Positions 18,544 through 27,846 of a stretch of DNA of 64,000 nucleotides are shown here, one piece after another. The notes below the pieces were generated by a model. It worked only from the letters and a program-made list of their open reading frames with translations. It was not told where the DNA came from and did not search any database. How positions within the stretch are numbered: the stretch's first letter is position 1; each line of letters starts with the position of its first letter. Position numbers and translations under genes: made by a program. Origin of the DNA: Pelagomonas calceolata (taxonomy: Eukaryota > Sar > Pelagophyceae > Pelagomonadales > Pelagomonadaceae); contig CAKKNE010000003.1 of the NCBI GenBank assembly GCA_918797485.1, forward strand, positions 1,426,001-1,490,000, given 5' to 3'.

Positions 18544-19033
18544 CGTTCCGCGACTGTTCGGTGCGTTCCACGACGACTGCCGAGGGCCGTCTCGCGCCGC
18601 AGATCAGTGCTGCTCTCCCCAGCAGTAGGAGGTGGAGGCAGTAGGAGGTGGGGGCTCCCTCGCGACGCCGTCTGCTGTTTTGTCGAAAGATGCCTTTCGT
18701 AAGGAGGCCGCTCTGCGCGTGGAAGGGCAGCCTTCCAATGCTTCTCCCAAGCTTTTTTGCTCTCATCTCCATGTGATGGTGATACCCGCACGTCGCGGCG
18801 CACTGCTCACTGTCCGGGGCGGGTTGCCGAGGCGGTTCTGCTTAGGTGGAAGTATCCTGTTATGCGAGGCGCGGCCCGGGCCTCCGCCGGTGAATCGGCG
18901 ACGCGCGGCGTCTCCTAGCCCGACCTATCCCTAGCCGGCGTGACCACGAGACGCATCGCGCCGCCTTCGACATGACAAGAAGAAACTCGACACGATTAAA
19001 ACAAACAAAGCCCCTGACGCCGTCGACGACGCG
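18544..19033. other. Intergenic region
   Basis: 490 bases with several short overlapping open frames, none convincing. A GGAGGTGG-rich patch lies near 18628-18655. Nothing else seen. Confidence 0.3.
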
Positions 19034-19895
19034 TCACGCCTCACGCCGGAAGCGGAACACCTCGACGGGCATGGCCGCCGGGTACGAAGTCCGCGCGAAG
19101 CCGTTCGCGCGCATGCCCTCCAGGAACGGGTCGACGCCGTCGTCGCCGTCCTTGACGTGGCGTCGCTCCAGCGAGATGAGGACGTCCGTCGCGGGCCCAG
19201 CTAAAGCGTCGATGGCTTCGAGCAAAGCCTTCCACGAGTCGCCGTAGAGGGGCATGTAGACGCAGTCGCAGCAGACGATCACGTCGAAACACCCACCGTC
19301 ACAGAAGTCGTGCTTCAGCGCCTCGGCGCCGGCGCGCGACCAGGGGAACGAGACCGCCCGCACGTCTTCCCCCGCGGAAAAGTTGGCCGCCACGTTCCTT
19401 GTGAGGAGGTCGACGAGCGACCTGTGTGGAAATCAAAATTTTGGACGCCCCGCAACTGCATCTGCTCGATGGCGTGTAGATTCCACGCCATTGATTTCCA
19501 CACAGATCTAACTGCTGCTCGGTGAGAGCGACGTTCCTCGCGCCCAGGCGGGCGCAGGCCATGCCCGGGACACCTAACCCGCAGCCCAGCTCGATGCACG
19601 TCCGGCCCTTTATTTGCACCGCATCCGCCCCCAGAAACGCTCGATCGACTAAGACAGCCGCCGCGCGCCACAAAACCGTGCCGGCCCAGGCCGCGCCACT
19701 AAACACCGGCTCCAGGTCGTCCGGCGAGAGCTTGAGGTCCAAATTCAAGGGAGCGACGCCTTCGCAGCGCACGGTGAGCTGGCTCTGGCAGATGGCCCGC
19801 CCCAGCGCGTCCGTCGCCTCGATGCCTTCGACCGTAATGTGGTCCAGCTCCGAGCCCTGCACCGTGCTCGAGACGTCGATGCCGAGGCAGCTCAT
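19034..19895 (-). CDS. Methyltransferase-16 (METTL21/FAM86-type) protein methyltransferase
   Basis: Two exons (19895-19504, 19421-19034), about 259 residues from MSCLGIDVSST; an upstream methionine at 19973 is possible. Conserved pieces in order: VFSGAAWAGTVLWRAA, motif I CIELGCGLGVPGMACARLGA for S-adenosylmethionine binding, ALTEQQLDLSLVDLLTRNV across the splice, and CFDVIVCCDCVYMPLYGDSW near the active region. This set is that of the METTL21/EEF2KMT-like lysine methyltransferases. The protein substrate is not known. The splice uses the element's own GT. Confidence 0.83.
19422..19503 (-). mobile_element. Introner with intact ends, in the methyltransferase gene
   Basis: 82-base intron inside an element that on the plus strand starts CTGTGTGGAAATCAAAATTT and ends TTGATTTCCACACAG. 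Here the donor is the element's own GTGTGG (gene strand), giving LDLSLVDLL in frame. The flanks show no octamer duplication. Orientation is inverted relative to the MESD copy. Confidence 0.9.
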
Positions 19896-20052
19896 TTGCT
19901 CTTTTGTGCTGCTGGCTGCAGCAAGCCAGCAGCAGTCTGGGTGAGCTGTGCACTTGCTTGCGGTGGTTGGCACTGTTGATTTAGTGCTGTGAAAACTGGA
20001 AGAAGGCCAATTTATGAGGAATTATCAGGTTGAAGCGATACTCGTGAAAACC

Positions 20053-20073
20053 CTAGTGTCTGTCTACACTAGC
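20053..20073 (+). promoter_or_regulatory. Variant GCTAG-like motif, palindromic
   Basis: CTAGTGT, six-base spacer CTGTCT, ACACTAG, then C. Upstream of the gene at 20194 by about 120 bases. Shares the CTAGTGT half with the main motif but not the GCCGCTAGC half. Confidence 0.4.
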
Positions 20074-20193
20074 TTCAATCTCCCGGCCGCCGCCTAAGGA
20101 TTGCTTGCGCAAAGTTTGCAGTTTGCAGTGCTAGATCTAGAGATCGACATTCCTGCTCAGAACGCTGCAGCCGCAGCAATACGAAGATCGGCC

Positions 20194-22161
20194 ATGGCTC
20201 AATGCGCGGAGGAGGCCATGGACTGCGATGCCGAGTTTAAAACGGAGGGCCACCCCCTCATCGGCCGCGAGGTCATCCGCAGCGATTCGAAGGGCACCGT
20301 CGTCGGCTGGCTCTCGGCGGCGGAGTCCGACTTCGTCGACGGCGACGGCCTGCCCGCCGCGCTCTTCCACGTCGAGTACACGGAAGGCGAGCTCGCGGGC
20401 GAAGAAGAAGACTTCGAATTATATGAAGTAGAAGAGGCCTTACCGGAGACTATCGAGCGAACGGCGAAGCCCTGGAAGGTCACGGACGACAACAAGAAAA
20501 TTCTCGAGGAGTTACGCGACGGCGAGCTCAAGAAACCGGACGGCGCGCGGACGGCCACGCAGCTTGCGGCCAAGGCGGTGCGCCTGAAATTCTTCCAGAA
20601 GAAGAAGCAAGGGGCCATCCAATCGATGATCAGCAAGTGGCAGCTTGTATCCCAAGAACACAAGGACCCACGCGGGTTGCGAGTCGCCGCCCACGCGAAG
20701 CTCAAACTCGCCGAGATTGAGGCCAAGGACGTGACGGCGCGCAAGGGCGACTTCATCGTCGCGAACCATGGTTTGGATTGCAGAAGTGGGCTAGGATCGA
20801 ACAAGCACCCGCGAGACGCGGCTTTGGGCCCGGTCTACGTGAGGATCAAGAACGGCGGCAGCGCCAAAGACGTCGAGGAGGCGACCACGGAAGCGCTCCA
20901 CGCGGCCTTAGCGGTGCTGTCGTACCACGAGGCCCACGGCCGCAAGCAATTAGAGGAGCTCGAGCGCGCGAACGCGACGAGGTACGCCGCGGTCGTGAAA
21001 TACCGCGAGAAGTGGGACGACCAGACGATCCTCAAGGTCGACGACGGCTGGAGTACGTCCGACATCGATGGCGTCAGGCGCATTAAGACCGCCCCGGGCA
21101 TGCCCGACCTCCTCGAGGTCGTTGTCAAGGGCCAGCACTTCGGCAAGCAGCGCGAGGACACGGAGGAGGGCCTCAAGGAGATCAAGCGGATGGTCGAGGA
21201 GACGCAATCGGAGGAGCTGGGGCGCCGCGCCGCGAGGAAAGAGGCCGACGCCGACCTCGCTTCCGGTGTGACGACTCTGCAGCAGAAGGTCGTCGAGCAG
21301 GGCATCACCTTCGTGTCGCCCGAGCAGCAGGAAGCGTTGGGCGACGACGCGCCGGCCCCGTCCTGGAGGGTGGATGCGCCGCCGCAGCAGCAGCAGACAT
21401 TTCTCCGGGCGCAGCGGACTGGCAAAGTGGATAGAGATGTGGCGCAGTCCATAGGGGCGGCCTACGAGGCGGCGGCGGCGGCACGGCGCCTCGGACTCTG
21501 GGGCGCGCCCGATGACCGGGACATGACGGATTGGGAGGCGCACGTGCGCGCGAGCGGTCAGAAAACGCCGGCCGCCGACCGACCGACGAAGACCTGCTTC
21601 GACGAGCTGACACGCCCGACGGATCGAGACCTCACGGAGCTGTTGGATGCGCTAGGAGTCGACGCGCCGATAGTTTGTTCTGCTGCGCCGGCCAGGCCGC
21701 AGGAGCTCCTCGGGGCGGGCCGGCAAACGAAAGATAGGTCGCGCAAGCTCTTTGTTGAAGTGGAGGCGGAGCACGGCGCCGCCGTTGCCGGGGATCGGAG
21801 GGGGTTCGACTCGTTCAAGGACGCTTTGAATGCCCGCGCGCGGGAAACTGGCTTCATGAAAGAAGCCATCGAACTATTTATCGGCGCGCGCTTGACACAG
21901 CCCCAGTACGCGGCCGTGGAGGATTGCTTCTGTATCGACGTTCTTATTGACTTCGACGACGGCGGCGAAGAGAATCTCTCCATCGCCGTGCCGGAGGGCG
22001 TCGTCCTTCGGCCGACGACGTTCGCCAGCCGCTGGAAGTACGGCGCCTTCCGTCCCGAGTGGCGGCGCTACTACGGCGCGCGGCTCATTCAGATCGTCTC
22101 GCTGCGGGCCGCCTTCGCGACTGCCATGTATGCAGCGTTGCACGCGCGAGGCCTCGATTAG
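20194..22161 (+). CDS. Unknown protein with Tudor-like N-terminal domain
   Basis: 655 residues from the first ATG (MAQCAEEAMDCD); the open frame extends upstream without an ATG. Residues about 20-75 (LIGREVIRSDSKGTVVGWL ... FHVEYTEGELAGEEEDFELYE) look like a small beta-barrel of the Tudor/chromo-like sort, the pattern seen in several algal chromatin proteins. The rest is helical and charged with no recognised family; the C-terminal part (LFIGARLTQPQYAAVEDCFCI, RWKYGAFRPEWRRYYGARLIQIV) is better ordered. Possibly chromatin-linked, but this is a guess. Confidence 0.6.
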   Translation: MAQCAEEAMDCDAEFKTEGHPLIGREVIRSDSKGTVVGWLSAAESDFVDGDGLPAALFHVEYTEGELAGEEEDFELYEVEEALPETIERTAKPWKVTDDNKKILEELRDGELKKPDGARTATQLAAKAVRLKFFQKKKQGAIQSMISKWQLVSQEHKDPRGLRVAAHAKLKLAEIEAKDVTARKGDFIVANHGLDCRSGLGSNKHPRDAALGPVYVRIKNGGSAKDVEEATTEALHAALAVLSYHEAHGRKQLEELERANATRYAAVVKYREKWDDQTILKVDDGWSTSDIDGVRRIKTAPGMPDLLEVVVKGQHFGKQREDTEEGLKEIKRMVEETQSEELGRRAARKEADADLASGVTTLQQKVVEQGITFVSPEQQEALGDDAPAPSWRVDAPPQQQQTFLRAQRTGKVDRDVAQSIGAAYEAAAAARRLGLWGAPDDRDMTDWEAHVRASGQKTPAADRPTKTCFDELTRPTDRDLTELLDALGVDAPIVCSAAPARPQELLGAGRQTKDRSRKLFVEVEAEHGAAVAGDRRGFDSFKDALNARARETGFMKEAIELFIGARLTQPQYAAVEDCFCIDVLIDFDDGGEENLSIAVPEGVVLRPTTFASRWKYGAFRPEWRRYYGARLIQIVSLRAAFATAMYAALHARGLD

Positions 22162-22533
22162 CTGCCAGCGCAGCCGTCGCCGCGTCGCGTTCTCCGTTCT
22201 AAGAAGTGTGCGTTTATGACTCTATACTCGAGGGAGGGAGGGCGGCGGAGCAATCGGCCGGGCACCACCTTCGAGCACCACCTCGCTCGTCCGCCGCTCG
22301 CCGCCGGCCGCGGGTAGAAGATGCGAAGGGCCTAACAACGCAGGTAGGAAACGACGAGCAAGCGGTCGGGGGGCGACTGCGGCCGCTGCTAGTGAATCTC
22401 GGATGAAGATTTCGAAACCCGTTTTGCCTGTGCCACTTTTCGGTTTTGACAGCTGCTGGTAAAACGAACGTAAACCCAACAACCCAGCAACCCCACTCTA
22501 GAATTGATAACGGACTTGGGCGCACAGATGCTT
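22162..22533. other. Intergenic region
   Basis: No gene seen. Downstream of both neighbours. Confidence 0.3.
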
Positions 22534-22767
22534 CTAGGCAGACGCCGCGCCCGCGAGGCGGGCACTCGGCTCGTGCACCCACTCTCCCAAAAGCACCGCT
22601 ATTGCCAGTACGCCTATGTCGGCCGTGAGGCGCACGATCAGAGGGCTGCCCTTACCCTTGGCCTTCGAGCCCGCGGTGACGGAGTCACCGAAGCAGGCGA
22701 CCTTGACGGCCGCGGCCCGCACGCCTTGCGCCGCGAGGCATGCGAAGAGGATCGAGCGCAGATTCAT
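22534..22767 (-). pseudogene. N-terminal fragment of a GDSL/SGNH hydrolase
   Basis: From the methionine at 22767 the frame gives a signal peptide (MNLRSILFACLAAQGVRAAA) and then VKVACFGDSVTAGSKAKGKG, the block I motif with catalytic Ser of SGNH/GDSL hydrolases. After about 40 residues the likeness ends and the frame stops at 22534. No blocks III or V (catalytic Asp/His) were found downstream on this strand, so this is a truncated gene or a first exon whose remainder is missing here. Confidence 0.55.
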
Positions 22768-23088
22768 GGTTACCGCGAGTCCGCCACCGCGCGTTCGCGC
22801 GCTGGAAATTTGTGGAGTCACTGTTTGAGGTCTCTTGCCCGGCGCTTCAGACCGATGTCGCGCAAGGGGAGGGGCCAGGCGAGAACTGAGAGGTTTGGAG
22901 AGAGTAGCGGCGGGCCCGTAGCGCCGGCGCGGGCCTCACGCTCCAATATATCTAGGTGCGTAAAACCGGTTTTACCTTGTAAACGCTAGTGTCTTACAGG
23001 CCGCTAGTCTGGACGGGATCGCGCGATCAGCTCGCACCCGCCCCGTCGCGGACCGAGTAAACACGTTACTACCCACGACATGAGATGA
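22768..23088. other. Intergenic, with promoter motif copy 3
   Basis: Holds the motif at 22985-23008. No gene seen. Confidence 0.35.
22985..23008 (+). promoter_or_regulatory. GCTAG promoter motif, copy 3
   Basis: GCTAGTGTCTTACAGG then CCGCTAGT. About 220 bases upstream of the GDSL fragment start, suggesting that fragment once had a promoter. Confidence 0.55.
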
Positions 23089-24498
23089 TTACTTCCGCGC
23101 CGCCAGCACCCCGACCGCCACCCCCAACGCCGCCGCGAGGGCGACCGTCGTGGACGAGTGCCGCGCCCGCCCGACCACGGACGGCGGCGTCGAGGCGACG
23201 GGCGACGGCACGTACTTCGAGGCCACGGCGGCCGCCGTCGGCGGGTAGTAGCCCAGCTCCTTCTCGAGGTCCGCGTACGCGTTCACGCCGCAGTCGTCGA
23301 TGTAGAACTGGGCCCAGGGCTTGCCGAAGTGGAGCTCGTCGTACTCAATCCCCGCATCCTGCAGCGATTGGATCGTCACGGCGCCGACGTCGGCCACGAC
23401 CGCGCCCACGTTCGCGCCGTGCGTGCGCATGCGCCGCGCCGTGTGTAATATGATATGGTGGCCCATTGTTTTCAGGTGGCGGCACATGCGGACGGCTCTC
23501 GGGATCGGTCTACAAGTAGAATAGTCGCCCGACACCTCGGGCGGCCCGAAGAGCGTATTGTCCAGGTCGAAGCAAACTCGATACGCCGTGGGCTTCGGCC
23601 ATGTGCGGCAGAAGTCCTTGAGCTGCGCCGGCGTGCCCAAGACGTGCATGGCCTCCTTGTCCAACACCAAAGCTTCGAAGCGCTCCCCATCATCGAGCAT
23701 GGCCTTGATGACGCCCGACGTGTAGAACTCGCCCTTCATGTCCTGAGAAAGTTGCGTCTCGCCCCGCTCGATGATCTGGGCGCAGTACTTGAGTAACTGC
23801 TGCCCGTCCCTAAAACAGTAGCAGCCCGTGTTCGCCCAGTCGCTGATCTTGACCTTTTCTTTGATGGACGTGATCTGCTTGCCGTCGGCGCCCACCCTGT
23901 GTGTGATACGCGGTCGCGGCGAAGGCTTGCTCCTCGTCACGCGGTCGCGGCGATGGCGTCGTGGCGGGCGTACGTCCACCCCACCAGCACGCCATCGCCG
24001 CGACGCATCAATCGAAGCGATGGTTCGGACGCCGCGTACGCACGTGACGTAGGAGTAAATGGGCTTGGGCTGCGTGTCCCGGAAGCAGAAGGAGCCTCCA
24101 GCTTTGGTGGAGATGGCCCGGTACATGCTGACAATATCAACAGTGTAGAACGCGTCGCCGTCGACGAGCATCGTCGGCCGCGATCGCTGTGACGCACTTA
24201 AGCCCTCGAGCCCGATCCGCACCGTCTCGGCCGCGCCGCGCGTCGGACCCGGGAGCTCGACGAGGATCGTGCCCGGCACGTGCTGCACGACCATCTCCAT
24301 CAATTCCCTCATGTCGAGGAACGCCGGATTGTATACGACCACCAGCGAGTCCTCCTTCCTTAGCTTCAGCGAGTCGACGACCCACAGGATCATCTCCTTG
24401 CCGAGCACTCTAACAAAGGGCTTGGGGTACTTGTAGCCCTCCTTCTGGAAGCGGCTGCCGATGCCGCCGAGCGGGACCATGACGTTCATGCCTGGCAT
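23089..24498 (-). CDS. Sugar-nucleotidyltransferase / HAD phosphatase fusion with C-terminal membrane anchor
   Basis: Two exons (24498-24044, 23896-23089), about 420 residues. N-terminal NTP-transferase: MNVMVPLGGIGSRFQKEGYKYPKPF (nucleotide-binding Gly loop and Lys), VVYNPAFLDM, MLVDGDAFY. C-terminal HAD-like phosphatase: VCFDLDNTLFGPP (motif I DxDxT variant), IILHTARRM, and YIDDCGVNAY. The last about 20 residues (STTVALAAALGVAVGVLAARK) form a membrane tail. Such pairs are known in capsule or glycan precursor synthesis. Splicing gives YSYVTVGADGKQITSI, a good fit to the family strand. The unspliced frame is also open. Confidence 0.8.
   Translation of the reverse strand: MPGMNVMVPLGGIGSRFQKEGYKYPKPFVRVLGKEMILWVVDSLKLRKEDSLVVVYNPAFLDMRELMEMVVQHVPGTILVELPGPTRGAAETVRIGLEGLSASQRSRPTMLVDGDAFYTVDIVSMYRAISTKAGGSFCFRDTQPKPIYSYVTCVRGVRTIASIDASRRWRAGGVDVRPPRRHRRDRVTRSKPSPRPRITHRVGADGKQITSIKEKVKISDWANTGCYCFRDGQQLLKYCAQIIERGETQLSQDMKGEFYTSGVIKAMLDDGERFEALVLDKEAMHVLGTPAQLKDFCRTWPKPTAYRVCFDLDNTLFGPPEVSGDYSTCRPIPRAVRMCRHLKTMGHHIILHTARRMRTHGANVGAVVADVGAVTIQSLQDAGIEYDELHFGKPWAQFYIDDCGVNAYADLEKELGYYPPTAAAVASKYVPSPVASTPPSVVGRARHSSTTVALAAALGVAVGVLAARK
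23897..24043 (-). mobile_element. In-frame introner in the nucleotidyltransferase gene
   Basis: 147 bases (3x49, no stop in frame), donor GTGCGTAC, acceptor TATCACACACAG, phase 2. It contains GTCGCGGCGATGGCGT and ACGCCATCGCCGCGAC hairpin arms plus an internal repeat of TCGCCGCGACCGCGT-like sequence. Confidence 0.82.
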
Positions 24499-24649
24499 GG
24501 TTGTTTTTTGCTTGTAGCGGCGACGGCGTGCAATGTGAGCTGGTAGCGGCGACGGCGCGCAGTGTTGTGCGCAAGCTATGAGCACCGCAACGATGCAGCT
24601 GCAGAGGTCTGCGCAAAAACTGCGCAAAAATTGGCCGAGCAAAACCGCA

Positions 24650-24671
24650 GCTAGCGGCAGTAAGACACTAG
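24650..24671 (-). promoter_or_regulatory. GCTAG promoter motif, copy 4
   Basis: GCTAGCGGCAG then TAAGACACTAG on the plus strand, in the 382-base divergent promoter (24499-24880) between the nucleotidyltransferase gene and SGF29. The rest of that region shows only short GCGCAAAAA repeats. Confidence 0.6.
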
Positions 24672-24880
24672 AAAGCTTGCCAAGCCTGGTTTTGGGGCGC
24701 TTGCTGCTCTGCGCGGGGCTATTCGAGCCTCTGCGTAGTCCAACTCTGTCATCAAAGGTGAACTGACGAACCTCTGCCACTTCGCTGGCCGCGCCAAGGC
24801 ACCGCAGCCTCGCAGTGGCACCAAGCCACATTTGGCCACAAAGCGCCGGCGAAGAGGGCCGCTAGTCTCAAAAAACAAGA

Positions 24881-25789
24881 ATGACCACCACCCGCGGCGG
24901 CGGCGAGATCGGCCTCCGGTCCTGCGCCGAGGCGACGGTCATCGAGGACTTGCTCGAGGTCATCACGCCCGTGAGCGGCCTCGTCAAGCGGAACCTGGAT
25001 TTAATAAGACAGCTCGGCGCGACGGCGACGTCGGAGCTCGAGGCCGTCGAGAAGGAGGAGGCCAAGGTCGAGAAGGACGTCATCGAGGAGCTCGACAAGC
25101 GCGCGGCGGCCGCGAAGCCCGCGAAGAAATTGGAAGAGGTCATCGGCGACAAAAAAGACTTTGAAGAGAGAGCCGAGAAACGAAGAAGGTGCGACGGCTT
25201 GTTCGAGGAGGCCATCGAGGTCGCGCGGCAGACGGAGGTCGCCGTGGCTCGCCACATCGACCACATCGACGGCGAGCTCGCGAATTTGAGCCAGCATCTG
25301 CACGCGACGGGCGAGTTCGAGAACGCCGGCGCGGCGCGGCCGGGCGACGAGGTCGCGGTGCGGCTCGACGACTACGACAAAGAGGCGTGGGTTTTGGGTA
25401 GGGTCGTGCGCTATCGATCTGATGAAGATCTGTACGAGGTCGCCGACGCCGACGACGATAGGAAAGTTTTCGAGCTCGGCGCGACACGAGTCATTCCCCT
25501 GACAGATACCGGTCGCGGCGTGCCACCGGCCCACGTGCTCTGCGGGGCGCAGTCCTGCCTCGTGGACGCGCACGACGAGGCGAACCGGCTCCAGAAGGGC
25601 GACGAGGTCTTCGGCATCTACCCGGACACTACCAGTTTCTACCAGTGCGTCGTGACCATCCCGGCGCGGCGTTCGGGCTCGCAGGGCGGCACGTGCCACT
25701 GCCAGTTCCAGGACGACGCGGATGAGACTGGTATTACGCCCGACCGGCCCGTGCCGCTGAAGTACGTGCTCCGGCGGACCGACGGCTAG
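24881..25789 (+). CDS. SGF29: SGF29-like SAGA complex histone reader
   Basis: 302-residue single-exon nuclear protein. A helical N-terminal half (residues 10-150) with coiled-coil character is followed by the tandem Tudor SGF29 domain: EVAVRLDDYDKEAWVLGRVV, YEVADADDD, GATRVIPL, then GDEVFGIYPDTTSFYQCVVT and FQDDADETG, ending VPLKYVL. The TTSFY and FxDD blocks are the signature of SGF29, which reads H3K4 di/tri-methylation for the SAGA acetyltransferase. It shares its promoter with the nucleotidyltransferase gene. Confidence 0.9.
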   Translation: MTTTRGGGEIGLRSCAEATVIEDLLEVITPVSGLVKRNLDLIRQLGATATSELEAVEKEEAKVEKDVIEELDKRAAAAKPAKKLEEVIGDKKDFEERAEKRRRCDGLFEEAIEVARQTEVAVARHIDHIDGELANLSQHLHATGEFENAGAARPGDEVAVRLDDYDKEAWVLGRVVRYRSDEDLYEVADADDDRKVFELGATRVIPLTDTGRGVPPAHVLCGAQSCLVDAHDEANRLQKGDEVFGIYPDTTSFYQCVVTIPARRSGSQGGTCHCQFQDDADETGITPDRPVPLKYVLRRTDG

Positions 25790-25843
25790 GTGGTGGAGTA
25801 AGACTCGAGTTTAGGCTTCGCGTCGTCGACGGCGTCCATGGCT

Positions 25844-27574
25844 CTAGGCGGCGAGCGAGCGCGCCTCGTTGGCGAGGATCCGCGCGACGAAGGCCGCGAA
25901 CTCGACCGGCCACCACGCCGCGTCGCGCGAACGGTAGCCGGCCCCGGGCGCGGGGCGGACCGATATGTGCTTGGCGCAACCACAGGGCTTGTCCGGCGTG
26001 CAGTAGAATATGTCGTCCTTGAACATGCCGATGAGCACGCGCGAGTTCGTCCAGAGGTGCGTGGGCTTTCGCACGCGCTCGGGGCCGACCGTGAACGAGC
26101 AGAACGTCACCCGCAGGCGCGTGAGGCCCAGCTCCATCTCCATGCGCCGCGCGAATTCAGTGTGCTGCATATATGCAGCAGGGTTTTCGACGAGAAAGAT
26201 CGTCTTCGAATTCGCGCGCTTGGCCGAGCGGAACATGGCGAGGAGGTGCTCGGCCTCGCGGTTGGCCTGCAACGCCTGGGGAGAAAACCCCTCCGGTTGC
26301 TCGAGCGAGCGGTGCGCGCCGCCCTGGAGGTACGTGTACGTTCCGCACTCCACGCCCGCGACGACGACATTTGCGCGGTCGCAGAAGGTCCTCGGCAGGT
26401 TCAAAACGTCGTCGACGACGTCGACTTGGCAGCGCGGATCTACGTCGACGGTCGTGGTCGCGAAGCCAATGTCCCTCAACCAGGCCGAGGTTTCTCCTGA
26501 TCCGGCGTAGAGTTCGACGCTCGCCATCACTTGTCTTTTCGGGGGCGGCTTGGGCTTGCGCGGCGCGCGCTCGCCGTAGGGGGATGCCGCGAGGAACTCG
26601 GGGTCGATCTTGTCGGGTGCTTTGCGCTTCCGGCCTTCGCCCGAAGCCTTCAGACGTTCTATCTTCTCCAGCGCCGCGCGAGAGGGCCGGTCGACGTTCA
26701 GGGTGATCGAGGGCGGAAGCGCCCGCGCGACGGTGGACGCCCACATGTGGTGGTCCGACGCGTCGTCGAAGACGATGTGGAGGTCTTCGCCGTCGCAGTA
26801 CAAGGTGCTCTCCACGATCGTCCCGCCCCACCAGACCTGGGCCTCTCCATCAAAGGCCGCGAACACGCGGTCGCCGACGGCCAGGCCGGAGCCGTCGTTG
26901 GCGGAATTGATCTCGAACGCGTCCATGGCCGGCGCCGTCGCTCGGCGCGGCGTCGCTGCAACAGGAGTCACGGGCGGTGGTAACGCGACCGGCGCTTCAC
27001 CGGCGTAGACTGAGCGGCGGCGGCGCGCTAACGGCTGGACGCGGTCCAACGGCACGTCAAACTCTTCGTCGCTGTCCGTATATCTGAGGTCGACGGCGCC
27101 CTCGCGCGCGGCCACGACGAGCGCCGGGTAGAAGCGTGCACCGCCGTTCCACAGGGCTTCCACGGACGTGCCGACCGGATACGGCTGCGGCGCCTCCTCG
27201 ACGACGAGCGTGAGGTGCTGCGCCTCCGTCGCATAGACCTTACCGTCCGCGTACTTGACGTTCCAGTAATCGTCATTCACCGTCGCGGCCACAATCGTGC
27301 CTCGGAACTTTTGCGGGCCGCTGCCGTTTCTCGCTTGTTCGACGTAGGTCTCGCCGAACGCGACGGCCGCCGCGTCGACGACGGCGCCGACGCGTAGTAA
27401 CGGTGCCCCGTCCTCCTGGTTCACGGCCTCGTCGGCCGGGCCGCCGTCGTCGTCCTCGCGTTGCAAGACCGTACCGCCCGAGCGCGTGCGTACCGGGCCG
27501 TCGATGATTGTGCACGGCGCCGAGTCGCCGGCGCCCGAGCCTAGGAAGTCTTGCAAGCTCCTGGGGATGTCCAT
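25844..27574 (-). CDS. Tudor-repeat protein with C5-DNA-methyltransferase-like domain
   Basis: 576 residues, single exon. Three Tudor-like segments: about 85-125 (FRGTIVAATVNDDYWNVKYADG), 130-180 (VGTSVEALWNGGARFYPALV, YTDSDEEFDVPLDRV) and 225-280 (VGDRVFAAFDGEAQVWWGGTI, LHIVFDDASDHHMW). After a basic linker the C-terminal domain has VELYAGSGETSAWLRDIGF (motif I), TTTVDVDPRCQVDVVDDV, VVVAGVECGTYTYLQGG at the place of the PC loop, and IFLVENPAAYMQ (motif IV-like ENP). A usual Pro-Cys catalytic pair is replaced by Glu-Cys, so activity on DNA is uncertain. Confidence 0.72.
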   Translation of the reverse strand: MDIPRSLQDFLGSGAGDSAPCTIIDGPVRTRSGGTVLQREDDDGGPADEAVNQEDGAPLLRVGAVVDAAAVAFGETYVEQARNGSGPQKFRGTIVAATVNDDYWNVKYADGKVYATEAQHLTLVVEEAPQPYPVGTSVEALWNGGARFYPALVVAAREGAVDLRYTDSDEEFDVPLDRVQPLARRRRSVYAGEAPVALPPPVTPVAATPRRATAPAMDAFEINSANDGSGLAVGDRVFAAFDGEAQVWWGGTIVESTLYCDGEDLHIVFDDASDHHMWASTVARALPPSITLNVDRPSRAALEKIERLKASGEGRKRKAPDKIDPEFLAASPYGERAPRKPKPPPKRQVMASVELYAGSGETSAWLRDIGFATTTVDVDPRCQVDVVDDVLNLPRTFCDRANVVVAGVECGTYTYLQGGAHRSLEQPEGFSPQALQANREAEHLLAMFRSAKRANSKTIFLVENPAAYMQHTEFARRMEMELGLTRLRVTFCSFTVGPERVRKPTHLWTNSRVLIGMFKDDIFYCTPDKPCGCAKHISVRPAPGAGYRSRDAAWWPVEFAAFVARILANEARSLAA

Positions 27575-27846
27575 CGCAGGGGTTAGTCTAGCGTCCGTGA
27601 CCGCTTAGCTTCTCTCAAAAACCCCTCTTGAAAACAATTTTGATGTTGCAGCAGATGGCTTTAAAAAAGCTCCGAGCTTTCGCAACAGCGAGTTGAGACA
27701 GGAAATGATTGATCCGTGAGTTATCCCCAAACTGTACGCACGGTGGCGGGCTTCAGTGGAGAGCACAAAGGCTTGAAAAACCCGCCGCTAATGCCTCCGG
27801 TTAACAGACACAATGTTCTTACACCACCGGGTCGACGAAGACGGCG

